The notes beneath the pieces are model-generated. The model did not search any database. It was not told where the DNA came from and saw only the letters and a program-made list of their open reading frames with translations. The translations under genes were made by a program, and so were the position numbers. 64,000 nt of DNA from Azospirillum lipoferum 4B (GTDB lineage Bacteria; Pseudomonadota; Alphaproteobacteria; Azospirillales; Azospirillaceae), in assembly GCF_000283655.1 (NCBI RefSeq), contig NC_016586.1, positions 387,001 to 451,000 on the forward strand, written 5' to 3'. Positions 1 through 8,208 of the stretch are shown here, piece by piece (position 1 is the first letter of the stretch; every line of letters begins with the position of its first letter).

Positions 1-303
1 GTGCTGGGATACCGTCTGCACGGCAACCTGATGGCCCTGTCGAACGCCACGCCGTCGGTCTATTTCAGCTATGACAGCCGCACGGCGGAGTTCGCGGAGA
101 CCTTCGCGATCCCCTGCTACAACGTCTATTCGGACAAGCCCTTCGTCCTCGAGGAATATTGGGACCAGAACCTGTTCGAGAAGTTCAACCGCACCTACTA
201 CCAGCGCTATCGCGACATGCGGGAGTTCCTGGACGAGAATTACGTTCCCCACCGCATGCCGAGCCACACCCTGCGCCGCACCACCGACCGCAAGGCGGCG
301 TGA
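1..303 (+). CDS. polysaccharide pyruvyl transferase family protein, C-terminal part
   Basis: This is the last 100 codons of a gene that enters the window from the left; the first GTG is only an internal codon. The fragment opens with GYRLHGNLMAL, which resembles the conserved R-x-H segment near the end of polysaccharide pyruvyl transferases (CsaB/WcaK type). These enzymes transfer pyruvate from phosphoenolpyruvate to sugars of exopolysaccharides or cell-wall glycans. The rest is a helical tail ending in a basic RRTTDRKAA. A palindromic repeat follows before the next gene. The family call rests on a short segment, so it is moderate only. Confidence 0.5.
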   Translation: MLGYRLHGNLMALSNATPSVYFSYDSRTAEFAETFAIPCYNVYSDKPFVLEEYWDQNLFEKFNRTYYQRYRDMREFLDENYVPHRMPSHTLRRTTDRKAA

Positions 304-316
304 GTGGGCTGATCGT

Positions 317-342
317 CCCCTCTCCCCGGGGGGGAGAGGGGG
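317..342. repeat. GC-rich palindromic repeat (CCCCTCTCCCC family)
   Basis: CCCCTCTCCCC is followed by a G-run and GAGAGGGG, forming a strong stem. It lies between the pyruvyl transferase stop and the next start. Related copies occur at about 11478, 19127, 34569, 34660, 39640, 39756 and 61812. Confidence 0.7.
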
Positions 343-372
343 ATCTCACTCCAACCAACCGGAACGGGTCCG

Positions 373-1158
373 ATGTCCGCCACCGCCAAGATCGTCGAGC
401 TTCACGACCCCGCCGCCGCGGCCGAGGCACCGCAGGGGGCGGCCATCGTCGGCCATATCGACGCCCTGCAGGGGGGGCGCGTGTTCGGCTGGGGCTGGGA
501 CGGCAATCATCCCGGCGACCGGCTGGAGGTGGAACTGCGGCTGGAGCGGGACGGCGGTCCGCCGGTGACGCTGGCGCGGGTGCTGGCCGACCGGCTGCGG
601 CCCGATCTGGCGGGCGGCGGCATCGGCGACGGCGCGCATGCCTTCGAAGCCGAACTGACCCTGCCCGAGGGGGCCGATCCGTCGCGGGTGGTGGCCGTCG
701 TCCGGTCGCCGTCCACCGGCGAGACCGTGACCTTCGCGCAGCCCAACCCGGAGGACCAGCGGCTCGACCGCCTGCTGGGGCCGCATCTGCAGCGCATCGG
801 CGAGCGGATCGACGCGCTTCGCCGCGACCAGCGTCAGCTTGCCGCCGCCCAGCAGACCATCGGCCGGCTTCTGCGCGACGCCGGCGAAGGAGTGACGGCA
901 CTCCGCAGCGACGCGACCCGTCTGGAAGCTGCGCAGGCGGAGCGGACCGAGGCATTGGCAGCCACCCTGCAGGAGTTGACCGAGCGCGTCGGCGGCCTGG
1001 AGGTGTTCCTGATGCGGATGGACCAGACCCTGCGCGGGCTGGATGGCGCCTCAGCCGAAAAAACCAGCGGGGCAGGCTGGTCGCCGCTGCTGACCGTGCT
1101 GGGATCGACGGCCGGCGCCTTCATCGCCGTGCTGGTCGGCTGGTTGACGCTGCATTGA
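373..1158 (+). CDS. hypothetical coiled-coil protein with C-terminal membrane anchor
   Basis: I do not recognise a family for this 261-residue protein. Residues about 25-120 look like a compact beta-rich domain (GHIDALQGGRVFGWGWDGN and following), reminiscent of domains found beside glycan-processing enzymes. Residues about 120-225 are charged and heptad-like (QRLDRLLGPHLQRIGERIDALRRDQRQ), so probably a coiled coil. A single hydrophobic segment (LLTVLGSTAGAFIAVLVGWLTL) ends the protein, giving a C-tail anchor with the bulk in the cytoplasm. It follows a pyruvyl transferase across a palindromic repeat and may belong to a polysaccharide locus that starts left of the window. Start chosen at the ATG directly after the repeat. 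Confidence 0.6.
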   Translation: MSATAKIVELHDPAAAAEAPQGAAIVGHIDALQGGRVFGWGWDGNHPGDRLEVELRLERDGGPPVTLARVLADRLRPDLAGGGIGDGAHAFEAELTLPEGADPSRVVAVVRSPSTGETVTFAQPNPEDQRLDRLLGPHLQRIGERIDALRRDQRQLAAAQQTIGRLLRDAGEGVTALRSDATRLEAAQAERTEALAATLQELTERVGGLEVFLMRMDQTLRGLDGASAEKTSGAGWSPLLTVLGSTAGAFIAVLVGWLTLH

Positions 1159-1280
1159 CCGGGAAGGTTCCGCTAGACTGAAGGGTAGGCAACCGGAGCG
1201 GCTTGGCGGTGTTGACACGCTGCGGCCCTCCTGCCGCACCGTGTCACCGACCGGAGCCTTCCCAACCATGCCTGTCCATC

Positions 1281-4200
1281 ATGCTTGACGGAGTTCCCGT
1301 CGCCGATCCGTCTCCCGAGGCGCCGCCTTCCCCGCAGTCTCCGGCAGCCCTGACCGTCCAGAGCGAAGGCGAACTGGCCGTCCGGCTGGCGGCGCTCGCC
1401 CGCCGTCCCGGTGGTGTCCTGCTGCTTGCCCGCAGCGACGGTCGTGCGGCCCGGCTGGCCCATCTGGCCGGCGACATAGCACCCGACCTCGACGTCGTGC
1501 TGCTGCCCATCGACGAGACGGCTGCCGGGGACCGTGCCGCGCCGTCGCGCGCCGTGCTGGGGCGCCGCGCCGCCGGGCTGATGCGGCTGGCCGACGTGGC
1601 GGCACCAGCCGCCGGCCGGCTGGTGGTGGCCTCGGCCGACCTCGCCCTGCAACGGCTGCCGCCGCGGGAAGCGTGGACGGGCGCCCGGTTCCGTGTGACC
1701 CGCGGCATGGCCTATGACGAGGCGGCATGGCGCGGTTGGTTCGCCAGAGCCGGCTATGTGCTGGACGAACGGGTCGACGAACCCGGAGAGGCGGCGATCC
1801 GCGGCGCGGTGGTGGAGATGTTCCCCGGCGACGGCGACCGGCCGGTCCGCTGCGACATCGCCGATGGTGTGGTGCGCGAATTGCGGCTGTACGACCCGGT
1901 TTCCCAGCGCTCCATCGCCTCCATCGACGAGGTCACGCTCGGCCCGGTCAGCGACCTGATCGTCGGGCCGGAGATGCTCGACTGGCTGACGGCCAACCTC
2001 GCGAAGCTGGGCTATGTCCTGCCGGCGGATCTGCGGCGGGAGTTGGAGAAGGGGCGGCGGCCCTATGCCTTCGACCTTCAGCTTCCCAATGTCTTCGACG
2101 ATTGCCCGCTGCTGCTCGACCTGCTGCCGGACGCGCTGGTGGTGCTGGATGCCGGCGCGCGCGACCGCATCGAGGCGCGGGCCGACGATCTGGCCGAGTC
2201 CGGTCCCGACCGCCGCATCCGCCGCGACGACGCCTGCATCCTGCCGGTGCCGGCGCTGGAGCGGCGCCTGATCGATGCCGAATCCCTCGACGAGAGGTTC
2301 GCCGCCCGCGACGTGCTGCCGGTCGAGCTGACGACCGGGCCGGCTGTGGAGGCAGCGCGGACCGAACGCACGCTGCTGCGCCGGGCGGCGGCTCTGGTCG
2401 GGGAAGGCGGCGCCGTGCTGCTCGCCGCCCACCCCGGTGGCGGACCCGACGAGGCGGACCGGCTGGCGGAGCGGGCGGAGGCGGCGTTGGGGCGGCCGGT
2501 GCCACGCCTGGACCGCTGGCCGGACCCGCCGCTCGCGCCGGGCGGCTGCGCCGTGCTGGCGCTGCGGACCGGTGGGGGCTTCGTCTGTGACGGCATGACC
2601 GTGCTGGTGGCGCCGCGCCATGCCGGGGACGCGGGCAGGGGGGCGCCGGCCCGGCCGCCGCTGGCGCCGTCCGAGCTGGCGCCCGGCGACTTCGTCGTCC
2701 ATCTGGATTACGGCATCGGCCAGCTGGTCGGGCTGGAGGCCATCGCCTCCGATGACGGTGCGGGTGGGGAGACCACCGCCGATTTCCTGGTGCTGGACTA
2801 TGCCCATGACGACCGGCTGCTGGTCCCCACCTCCGACTTCGACCGGCTGTGGCGCCATGGCTCGGCCGACACCGGCGCCCGTCTCGACAGCCTGAAGAAC
2901 GCCAGCTGGCTGGATCGCCGCGCGGTGCTGGAGGCGGAGATCGGCGAGACCGCCAAGGGCATCCTGCGCGAGGCCCGCCGCCGCGCGCGGGAGACGGCAC
3001 CGGTCATCGACCCGCCGGCCGACCGCATGCGCCGCTTCGGCGCCCGGTTCGGCTTCGACCTGACGGAGGGGCAGCATCACGCCATCCGGTCGGTGCTCGA
3101 CGCCATGCGCCGGGGCCACCCGATGGACCATCTGGCCTGCGCCGACGTCGGATACGGCAAGACGGAGGTGGCCTTGCGTGCGGCGGCGGCCGTCGCCTTC
3201 GCCGGCCATCAGGTGGCGGTGATGGCCCCGACCTCTGTCCTCGCCCGCCAGCATCTGGACGTATTCCGCCGCCGCTTCGCCGGCTTCGGCCTGACGGTGG
3301 AACCCTTGACCGGTGCCATGACCAAGGCGGAGGGCGAGCGGGTGCGCGCCGGGCTGGCCGACGGATCGGTGGACATCGTCATCGGCACCCATGCACTGCT
3401 GTCCAAGGATGTCCGCTTCCTCCGCCTGGGCCTGATGGTGGTGGACGAGGAGCAGCGTTTCGGCGCCGCGCAGAAGCAGGCGCTGAAGCGGCGGACCAAG
3501 GGCGTGCACAGCCTGGCGCTGAGCGCCACGCCGATCCCGCGCACGCTGCAGGGCGCACTGGCCGGCTTGCGCGGGCTCAGCATCATCGACACGCCGCCGG
3601 CCCGCCGCCGGCCGGTGCGCACCGCCGTGACCCCGCGCGATCCCACCACCGCCCGTGCCGCCCTTCTGCGCGAGCTTGGCCGCGGTGGGCAGGCCTTCTG
3701 CGTCACCCCGCGCATCGCCGACCTTAGCGAACTGGAGGATTGGATCCGGGAGCTTGTGCCGGCCGCCCGCATCGCCGTGGCGCATGGCCGGCTGGGTGCG
3801 GCGGCGCTGGACGACGCGGTGATGGGCTTCGTCGACGGCGAGAGCGACATCCTGCTGTCGACGCCGATCATCGAATCCGGCATCGACATCCCGCGCGCCA
3901 ACACGCTGCTGCTGTTCCGCCCCGACCTGTTCGGGCTGGGCCAGCTGCACCAGCTGCGCGGCCGGGTGGGGCGCGGGGCGGTGCAGGGCTACGCCTATCT
4001 GTTGACCGATCCCGACCACCCGCTGGAGGAGCGGGCGGCCCGCCGGCTCGGCTCCCTGGAGGTGATCGAAAGCCTGGGCGGCGGCTTCGTGCTGAGCATG
4101 CTCGACCTCGACCAACGCGGGGCGGGCGACCTGCTGGGCGAGGACCAGACCGGCCATCTGCGCGCGGTGGGGACGGAGCTGTACCAGCGCATCCTGGCCG

Positions 4201-4712
4201 ACGCCCTGCGGTCGCTGCGCCGCCAGCCGGACGAGCGCTGGGACCCGGAGGTGACGGTCGCTGTTCCCCACTGCATCCCCGCCGCCTACATCCCGGAGGA
4301 AGAGCTGCGCATCGGCCTGCACCGCCGCATCGCCCGCACCCGCGATGCCGGCGAGCTGGACGCCCTGCGCGAGGAGATGGAGGACCGCTTCGGTCCGCTG
4401 CCCGACCCGGTGGAGCGCCTGCTGGCCGTGGCGTCGCTGCGCTGCCGCTGCCGGGCGCTGGGGATCGCTTCGCTCGGCTGCGGACCGGCGGGGGTGGCGG
4501 CGACCCTGCGTGGCGACCGCGCCGACAAGCGGGCGGCGACTCTGGCCAAGCGCTCCAAGGGCCTGCTGCGCGCCCAGGACGACCGCCTGACCGCCGCGCT
4601 GGAGGCCCCCGACGCCGATGGGCGGCTCGCCAATGCCGAACGGGTGCTGGACTGCATCGAGGCGATTGTCCGCAAGGCACAAAGGAGGAAGAAGGAAAGC
4701 GCAATTCGATAG
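1281..4712 (+). CDS. Mfd-like transcription-repair coupling helicase (divergent)
   Basis: The 1143-residue protein has the domain order of transcription-repair coupling factor. It has a UvrB-like N-terminal module, a CarD/RNA-polymerase-interaction domain (HLDYGIGQLVGLEAI, about residue 475), a superfamily 2 helicase with Walker A DVGYGKTEVA (Lys627), a DEEQ box (722-725), SATPIPRTL, and a TRCF domain at the C terminus. Mfd removes stalled RNA polymerase and recruits UvrA. The N-terminal module is degenerate: the usual LPYD...SP segment is replaced by LLPIDETAAGDRAAPS. It may therefore be a paralogue rather than the main mfd. An in-frame TTG at 1203 gives a longer form, but the ATG at 1281 begins the conserved part. 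The last codons overlap an Ada-box-like sequence for the next gene. Confidence 0.8.
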   Translation: MLDGVPVADPSPEAPPSPQSPAALTVQSEGELAVRLAALARRPGGVLLLARSDGRAARLAHLAGDIAPDLDVVLLPIDETAAGDRAAPSRAVLGRRAAGLMRLADVAAPAAGRLVVASADLALQRLPPREAWTGARFRVTRGMAYDEAAWRGWFARAGYVLDERVDEPGEAAIRGAVVEMFPGDGDRPVRCDIADGVVRELRLYDPVSQRSIASIDEVTLGPVSDLIVGPEMLDWLTANLAKLGYVLPADLRRELEKGRRPYAFDLQLPNVFDDCPLLLDLLPDALVVLDAGARDRIEARADDLAESGPDRRIRRDDACILPVPALERRLIDAESLDERFAARDVLPVELTTGPAVEAARTERTLLRRAAALVGEGGAVLLAAHPGGGPDEADRLAERAEAALGRPVPRLDRWPDPPLAPGGCAVLALRTGGGFVCDGMTVLVAPRHAGDAGRGAPARPPLAPSELAPGDFVVHLDYGIGQLVGLEAIASDDGAGGETTADFLVLDYAHDDRLLVPTSDFDRLWRHGSADTGARLDSLKNASWLDRRAVLEAEIGETAKGILREARRRARETAPVIDPPADRMRRFGARFGFDLTEGQHHAIRSVLDAMRRGHPMDHLACADVGYGKTEVALRAAAAVAFAGHQVAVMAPTSVLARQHLDVFRRRFAGFGLTVEPLTGAMTKAEGERVRAGLADGSVDIVIGTHALLSKDVRFLRLGLMVVDEEQRFGAAQKQALKRRTKGVHSLALSATPIPRTLQGALAGLRGLSIIDTPPARRRPVRTAVTPRDPTTARAALLRELGRGGQAFCVTPRIADLSELEDWIRELVPAARIAVAHGRLGAAALDDAVMGFVDGESDILLSTPIIESGIDIPRANTLLLFRPDLFGLGQLHQLRGRVGRGAVQGYAYLLTDPDHPLEERAARRLGSLEVIESLGGGFVLSMLDLDQRGAGDLLGEDQTGHLRAVGTELYQRILADALRSLRRQPDERWDPEVTVAVPHCIPAAYIPEEELRIGLHRRIARTRDAGELDALREEMEDRFGPLPDPVERLLAVASLRCRCRALGIASLGCGPAGVAATLRGDRADKRAATLAKRSKGLLRAQDDRLTAALEAPDADGRLANAERVLDCIEAIVRKAQRRKKESAIR
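4696..4703 (+). promoter_or_regulatory. Ada-box-like sequence upstream of ada
   Basis: AAAGCGCA is identical to the core recognised by methylated Ada in Escherichia coli. It lies inside the last codons of the Mfd-like gene, about 100 bases before the ada start. This suggests autoregulated adaptive induction of ada and the downstream oxygenase. Confidence 0.5.
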
Positions 4713-4804
4713 CAAGCGGCGGAGTGCGCGGTGCCGTCCGCCGGCCCAGTTTGCCCCCTCAACACGTCTCGATGCCTGTATGGTTCGAGGAGGGAGAGGG
4801 ACAG

Positions 4805-5911
4805 ATGACCGTTGCACTCGATACCGCCGCACCCGCCATCGCCGCTACCGATACCGACGCCGACCGTTGGGACGCCTTGCGCCGCCGCGATCCCGCCGCC
4901 GACGGGCGGTTCGTCTATGCGGTCCGCAGCACCGGCGTCTATTGCCGTCCCAGCTGTGCCGCGCGCCCGGCCCGGCCGGAGAATGTCGTGTTCTACGACA
5001 CCAATGCCGAGGCGGAACGGGCGGGTTTCCGCCCGTGCAAGCGCTGCCGCCCGGACGGCCAGAGCCAGGCCGAGCGGCGGGCCGATGCCATCGCCCGCGC
5101 CTGCCGCCTGATCGACGAGGCGGAGGAGGTCCCGCCGCTGGACCGGCTTGCCGCCGCCGCCGGACTGAGCCCGCACCACTTTCACCGCATCTTCAAACAG
5201 ACGACCGGCGTCACCCCGCGAGCCTATGCCGAGGCCCGCCGCGCCGCCCGCGTCGCCGGCAGCCTGCAGGAGGCCGGCAGCGTGACGGAGGCGATCTACG
5301 AGGCCGGCTATGGCTCGTCCGGTCGCTTCTACGAGACGGCGGGGGCTCGGCTGGGCATGACGCCCACCGCCTACCGCCGCGGCGGGGCGGGGGAGGCGAT
5401 CCGCTTCGCGGTCGGGGCCTGCTCGCTGGGCTCCATCCTGGTGGCGGCGACGGAGCGCGGGGTCTGCGCCATCCTGCTGGGCGACGATCCGGAGGACCTG
5501 CTGCGCGACCTGCAGGACCGCTTCCCCAAGGCCGAGCTGATCGGTGGCGACACCGGCTTCGAGGCGACCGTGGCGCAGGTGGTAGGGTTGGTCGAGGCGC
5601 CGGGAACCGGGCTGGCCCTGCCGCTGGACATCGGCGGCACCGCCTTCCAGCAGCGGGTCTGGCAGGCCCTGCGCGCGATTCCCGCCGGGCGGACCGCCAG
5701 TTACGCCGAGATCGCCCGGGCCATCGGCGAGCCGGCGGCGGTGCGGGCGGTGGCGCGGGCCTGTGGCGCCAACCCGCTGGCGGTCGCGATTCCCTGCCAC
5801 CGGGTGGTGCGATCCGACGGCGGCCTGTCCGGCTACCGCTGGGGCGTGGAACGCAAGCGCGACCTGCTGGAAAGGGAACGGGTGCACGACCGCAAGGAGT
5901 TGGCGCGGTGA
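4805..5911 (+). CDS. ada: bifunctional O6-methylguanine-DNA methyltransferase / transcriptional regulator Ada
   Basis: This 368-residue protein has the full Ada architecture. An N-terminal zinc module carries Cys47, Cys51, Cys78 and Cys81 (VYCRPSC and PCKRCRP); Cys47 is the expected acceptor of methyl from phosphotriesters. An AraC-type helix-turn-helix follows (LDRLAAAAGLSPHHFHRIFK). The C-terminal suicide methyltransferase has IPCHRVV with acceptor Cys331. Methylation of the N-terminal Cys turns Ada into an activator of its own regulon. The ATG at 4805 is preceded by a GAGGGAGAGGG Shine-Dalgarno stretch. The stop overlaps the GTG start of the oxygenase gene (GTGA), so the two are translationally coupled. 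An AAAGCGCA box lies upstream at 4696. Confidence 0.95.
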   Translation: MTVALDTAAPAIAATDTDADRWDALRRRDPAADGRFVYAVRSTGVYCRPSCAARPARPENVVFYDTNAEAERAGFRPCKRCRPDGQSQAERRADAIARACRLIDEAEEVPPLDRLAAAAGLSPHHFHRIFKQTTGVTPRAYAEARRAARVAGSLQEAGSVTEAIYEAGYGSSGRFYETAGARLGMTPTAYRRGGAGEAIRFAVGACSLGSILVAATERGVCAILLGDDPEDLLRDLQDRFPKAELIGGDTGFEATVAQVVGLVEAPGTGLALPLDIGGTAFQQRVWQALRAIPAGRTASYAEIARAIGEPAAVRAVARACGANPLAVAIPCHRVVRSDGGLSGYRWGVERKRDLLERERVHDRKELAR

Positions 5912-6606
5912 CGGCGGTGGACGATCTGGACTGGGCCCGCATCGGGGCGGAGCTCGATGCCGGCGGCCATGCTCTGACCGGGCCGCTTCTGGATGCCGGG
6001 ACCTGTGCGGCGCTGGCCGGCCTCTATGGGCGGAACACCCCCTTCCGCAGCCGGGTGGTGATGGAGCGGCACGGCTTCGGCAAGGGGGAGTACAAATACT
6101 TCACCCACCCGCTGCCGGACCCGGTCGCTGCCCTGCGGGCTCCGCTCTACCGTCGGCTGGCACCCATCGCCAACCGCTGGGCCGAGGCGATGGGTCTCGA
6201 CACCCGCTATCCGGCGGAGCATGCGGAGTTTCTGGAGCGCTGCCACGCCGCGGGGCAGACGCGCCCGACACCGCTTCTGCTGAAATACGGCCCCGGCGAC
6301 TACAACTGCCTGCATCAGGACCTCTATGGCGAGACGGTGTTCCCGTTGCAGGTCGCCATCCTGCTGTCGGAGCCCGGCAGCGGCTTCACCGGCGGCGAGT
6401 TCGTGCTGACCGAACAGCGCCCGCGCATGCAGTCGCGCGCCACCGTCGTGCCGCTGGGGCTGGGCGAGGGGGTGATTTTCGCCGTGGACCAGCGCCCGGT
6501 CCAGGGCAGCCGCGGCCCCTACCGGGTCCGCCACCGCCATGGCGTCAGCCCGGTCAGGTCGGGCGAACGCTACACGCTGGGCATCATCTTCCATGACGCG
6601 GCGTGA
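5908..6606 (+). CDS. 2-oxoglutarate/Fe(II) oxygenase coupled to ada
   Basis: The 232-residue protein has an iron-binding H-x-D (CLHQDLYG, His136 and Asp138) and a distal histidine in VRHRHGVSPV (His209 or His211), followed by an Arg that could bind 2-oxoglutarate. This is the double-stranded beta-helix oxygenase fold, in a group (COG3826-like) often found beside ada. The GTG start overlaps the ada stop, and a second in-frame GTG lies nine bases further on. The context suggests oxidative repair of alkylated DNA or another alkylation-damage role, comparable in logic to the ada-alkB operon of E. coli, but it is not AlkB by sequence and its substrate is unknown. Confidence 0.8.
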   Translation: MTAVDDLDWARIGAELDAGGHALTGPLLDAGTCAALAGLYGRNTPFRSRVVMERHGFGKGEYKYFTHPLPDPVAALRAPLYRRLAPIANRWAEAMGLDTRYPAEHAEFLERCHAAGQTRPTPLLLKYGPGDYNCLHQDLYGETVFPLQVAILLSEPGSGFTGGEFVLTEQRPRMQSRATVVPLGLGEGVIFAVDQRPVQGSRGPYRVRHRHGVSPVRSGERYTLGIIFHDAA

Positions 6607-6610
6607 AGCG

Positions 6611-7414
6611 TCACCCTGCCGCCGACGGCGCCCGCGATCCCATGCCGCGGGCGGGGGAGTAGCCGCGTACCGCCAGCGCCGCGAACAGCAGGGTCGCACC
6701 GGTGACCACGGCCAGCGCCAGCTCATCCACCTGCCCATACAGCGCAAAGCGGATCAGCTCCACCCCATGGGTGAAGGGGTTCAGGCTGCACAGCCACCAC
6801 AGCAGCGGCCCAGCCTCCTCCATGCGGTAGAGCGGATAGAGGGCGGAGGACAGGAAGAACAAGGGGAAGACGACGAAATTCATCACCCCGGCGAAATTCT
6901 CCAGCTGCCGGATGGTGGAGGCCAGCACCATGCCGAGCGCGCCCAGCATCAGCCCGTTCAGCAGCAGGGCCGGCAGCACGGCCAGCGGCGCCCAGGCCGG
7001 CAGATCGATGCCGTAGAGCCGGACGATCAGCAGGAAGGCCGCCACCTGCAGCACCGACACCACCACCCCGCCCAACAGCCGCGCCAGCAGCAGGAAGCCG
7101 CGCGGCAGCGGGCTGGTCAGCAGGATGCGCATGCTGCCCATCTCGCGGTCGTAAACCATCGACAGCGAGCCCTGCATGCCGTTGAACAGCTGGATCATGC
7201 CGATCAGCCCCGGCACGATGTAGGTCTCGTAGGGGATGTAGGTCTCGTAAGGCGGGATGATGGCGATGCCGAGCGCCGCCCGGAAGCCCGCGGCGAAGAC
7301 GAAGAGCCAGACCAGCGGCCGGACCAGCGCGCCCAGGAAACGTTCGCGCTGGTGAACGAAGCGCAGAACCTCGCGCGCGACGATTCCCTGGAAGGCGATC
7401 CACCATCCGCTCAT
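6611..7414 (-). CDS. ABC-2 type permease of PQQ-alcohol-oxidation ABC system
   Basis: The 267-residue integral membrane protein has about six hydrophobic segments in the ABC-2 permease pattern, with a conserved SLNPFTHGVELIRFALYG near the end. It is the last gene of a four-gene minus-strand operon, and its ATG overlaps the stop of the ATPase gene by four bases. In Pseudomonas a comparable ABC system (PedA1A2BC) beside PQQ alcohol dehydrogenase genes has been linked to lanthanide supply; the exact gene correspondence is from memory. Here the neighbouring dehydrogenase is of the lanthanide type, so a role in metal or cofactor traffic is plausible but unproven. It converges tail to tail with the oxygenase gene. 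Confidence 0.8.
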   Translation of the reverse strand: MSGWWIAFQGIVAREVLRFVHQRERFLGALVRPLVWLFVFAAGFRAALGIAIIPPYETYIPYETYIVPGLIGMIQLFNGMQGSLSMVYDREMGSMRILLTSPLPRGFLLLARLLGGVVVSVLQVAAFLLIVRLYGIDLPAWAPLAVLPALLLNGLMLGALGMVLASTIRQLENFAGVMNFVVFPLFFLSSALYPLYRMEEAGPLLWWLCSLNPFTHGVELIRFALYGQVDELALAVVTGATLLFAALAVRGYSPARGMGSRAPSAAG

Positions 7415-8208
7415 GCCGCGGCCTCCGCATTCGCGCCAATATTGGCAGCCGGTCTGGCGGCGGTCAGCCGGTCGAAGCTCTCGGCCACGGTGGCGCAGCC
7501 GGTCTCGGCATTCACCGCGGCGACCGGGCCGCTGGCCCGCACCCGGCCGCGGTGCAGGACCACGACATGGTCGGTGGCCGGGTCGATCTCGTCGATCAGG
7601 TGGGTGGCCCACAACACGGCGATCCCGTCCTCGGCGCACAGCGCATGGACATGGCGGATCAGGGTGCGGCGGGCGGGGATGTCCAGCCCGACCGTCGGTT
7701 CGTCGAGCAGCAGCAGGGTGGGGCGGTGCAGCAGGGCGCGGGCGATTTCCACCCGCCGGCGATGCCCGCCGTTGAGCGCGCGGACCTTCTCGCCCCGCCG
7801 TTCGAACAGCGACAGGCGGGTGAGTTCCGTCTCGATCCGGCGGTCGGCCTCGCGCCGTCCGATGCCGTGCAAGGCCGCGAAATAGCGCAGATTCTGCACC
7901 ACCGTCAGGTCGAGGTCGAGCGTCGGCTGCTGGAACACCACCCCCAACCGGGCCAGCGCATCGCCGGGTGTCTGCGCCATGTCGTGGCCGTGGATGCGCA
8001 CCCGGCCCGCGGTCGGGCGAAGCAGCCCGGTGGCCAGCGCGAACAGCGTGCTCTTGCCCGCCCCGTTGGGGCCGAGCAGGCAGGTGAAGGCACCCGGCAT
8101 CACGCGGAACCCGACATCCTCCAGCGCATGGCGCTCCCCGCCATAGCTGTGGCGCAGCCCCTCCACCTCCAATGCCGGCACCGTCATCCTGCTGCTCCCG
8201 TTTTCCAT
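7411..8208 (-). CDS. ABC transporter ATP-binding protein, PQQ-dependent alcohol dehydrogenase system
   Basis: A cytoplasmic ATPase of about 265 residues with Walker [12 protein letters not shown], a Q-loop in GVVFQQPTLD, signature LNGGHRRRVEIARALL, Walker B LLLLDEPT and the switch His in WATHLIDEI. The LNGG form of the signature matches my memory of the family tied to PQQ-dependent alcohol oxidation (TIGR03864). The ATG at 8208 overlaps the beta-propeller stop as TGATG. A second in-frame ATG at 8187 has a better spaced GGGAG and could be the real start. It partners the ABC-2 permease immediately downstream. Confidence 0.85.
   Translation of the reverse strand: MENGSSRMTVPALEVEGLRHSYGGERHALEDVGFRVMPGAFTCLLGPNGAGKSTLFALATGLLRPTAGRVRIHGHDMAQTPGDALARLGVVFQQPTLDLDLTVVQNLRYFAALHGIGRREADRRIETELTRLSLFERRGEKVRALNGGHRRRVEIARALLHRPTLLLLDEPTVGLDIPARRTLIRHVHALCAEDGIAVLWATHLIDEIDPATDHVVVLHRGRVRASGPVAAVNAETGCATVAESFDRLTAARPAANIGANAEAAA

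Noticed and set aside
1173-4832. A 1219-codon open frame on the minus strand opposite the Mfd-like helicase gene
   Set aside because: Its translation is low-complexity, rich in Arg, Gln, His and Ala with no domain, as expected for the antisense of a high-GC gene. The plus strand encodes clear helicase motifs.
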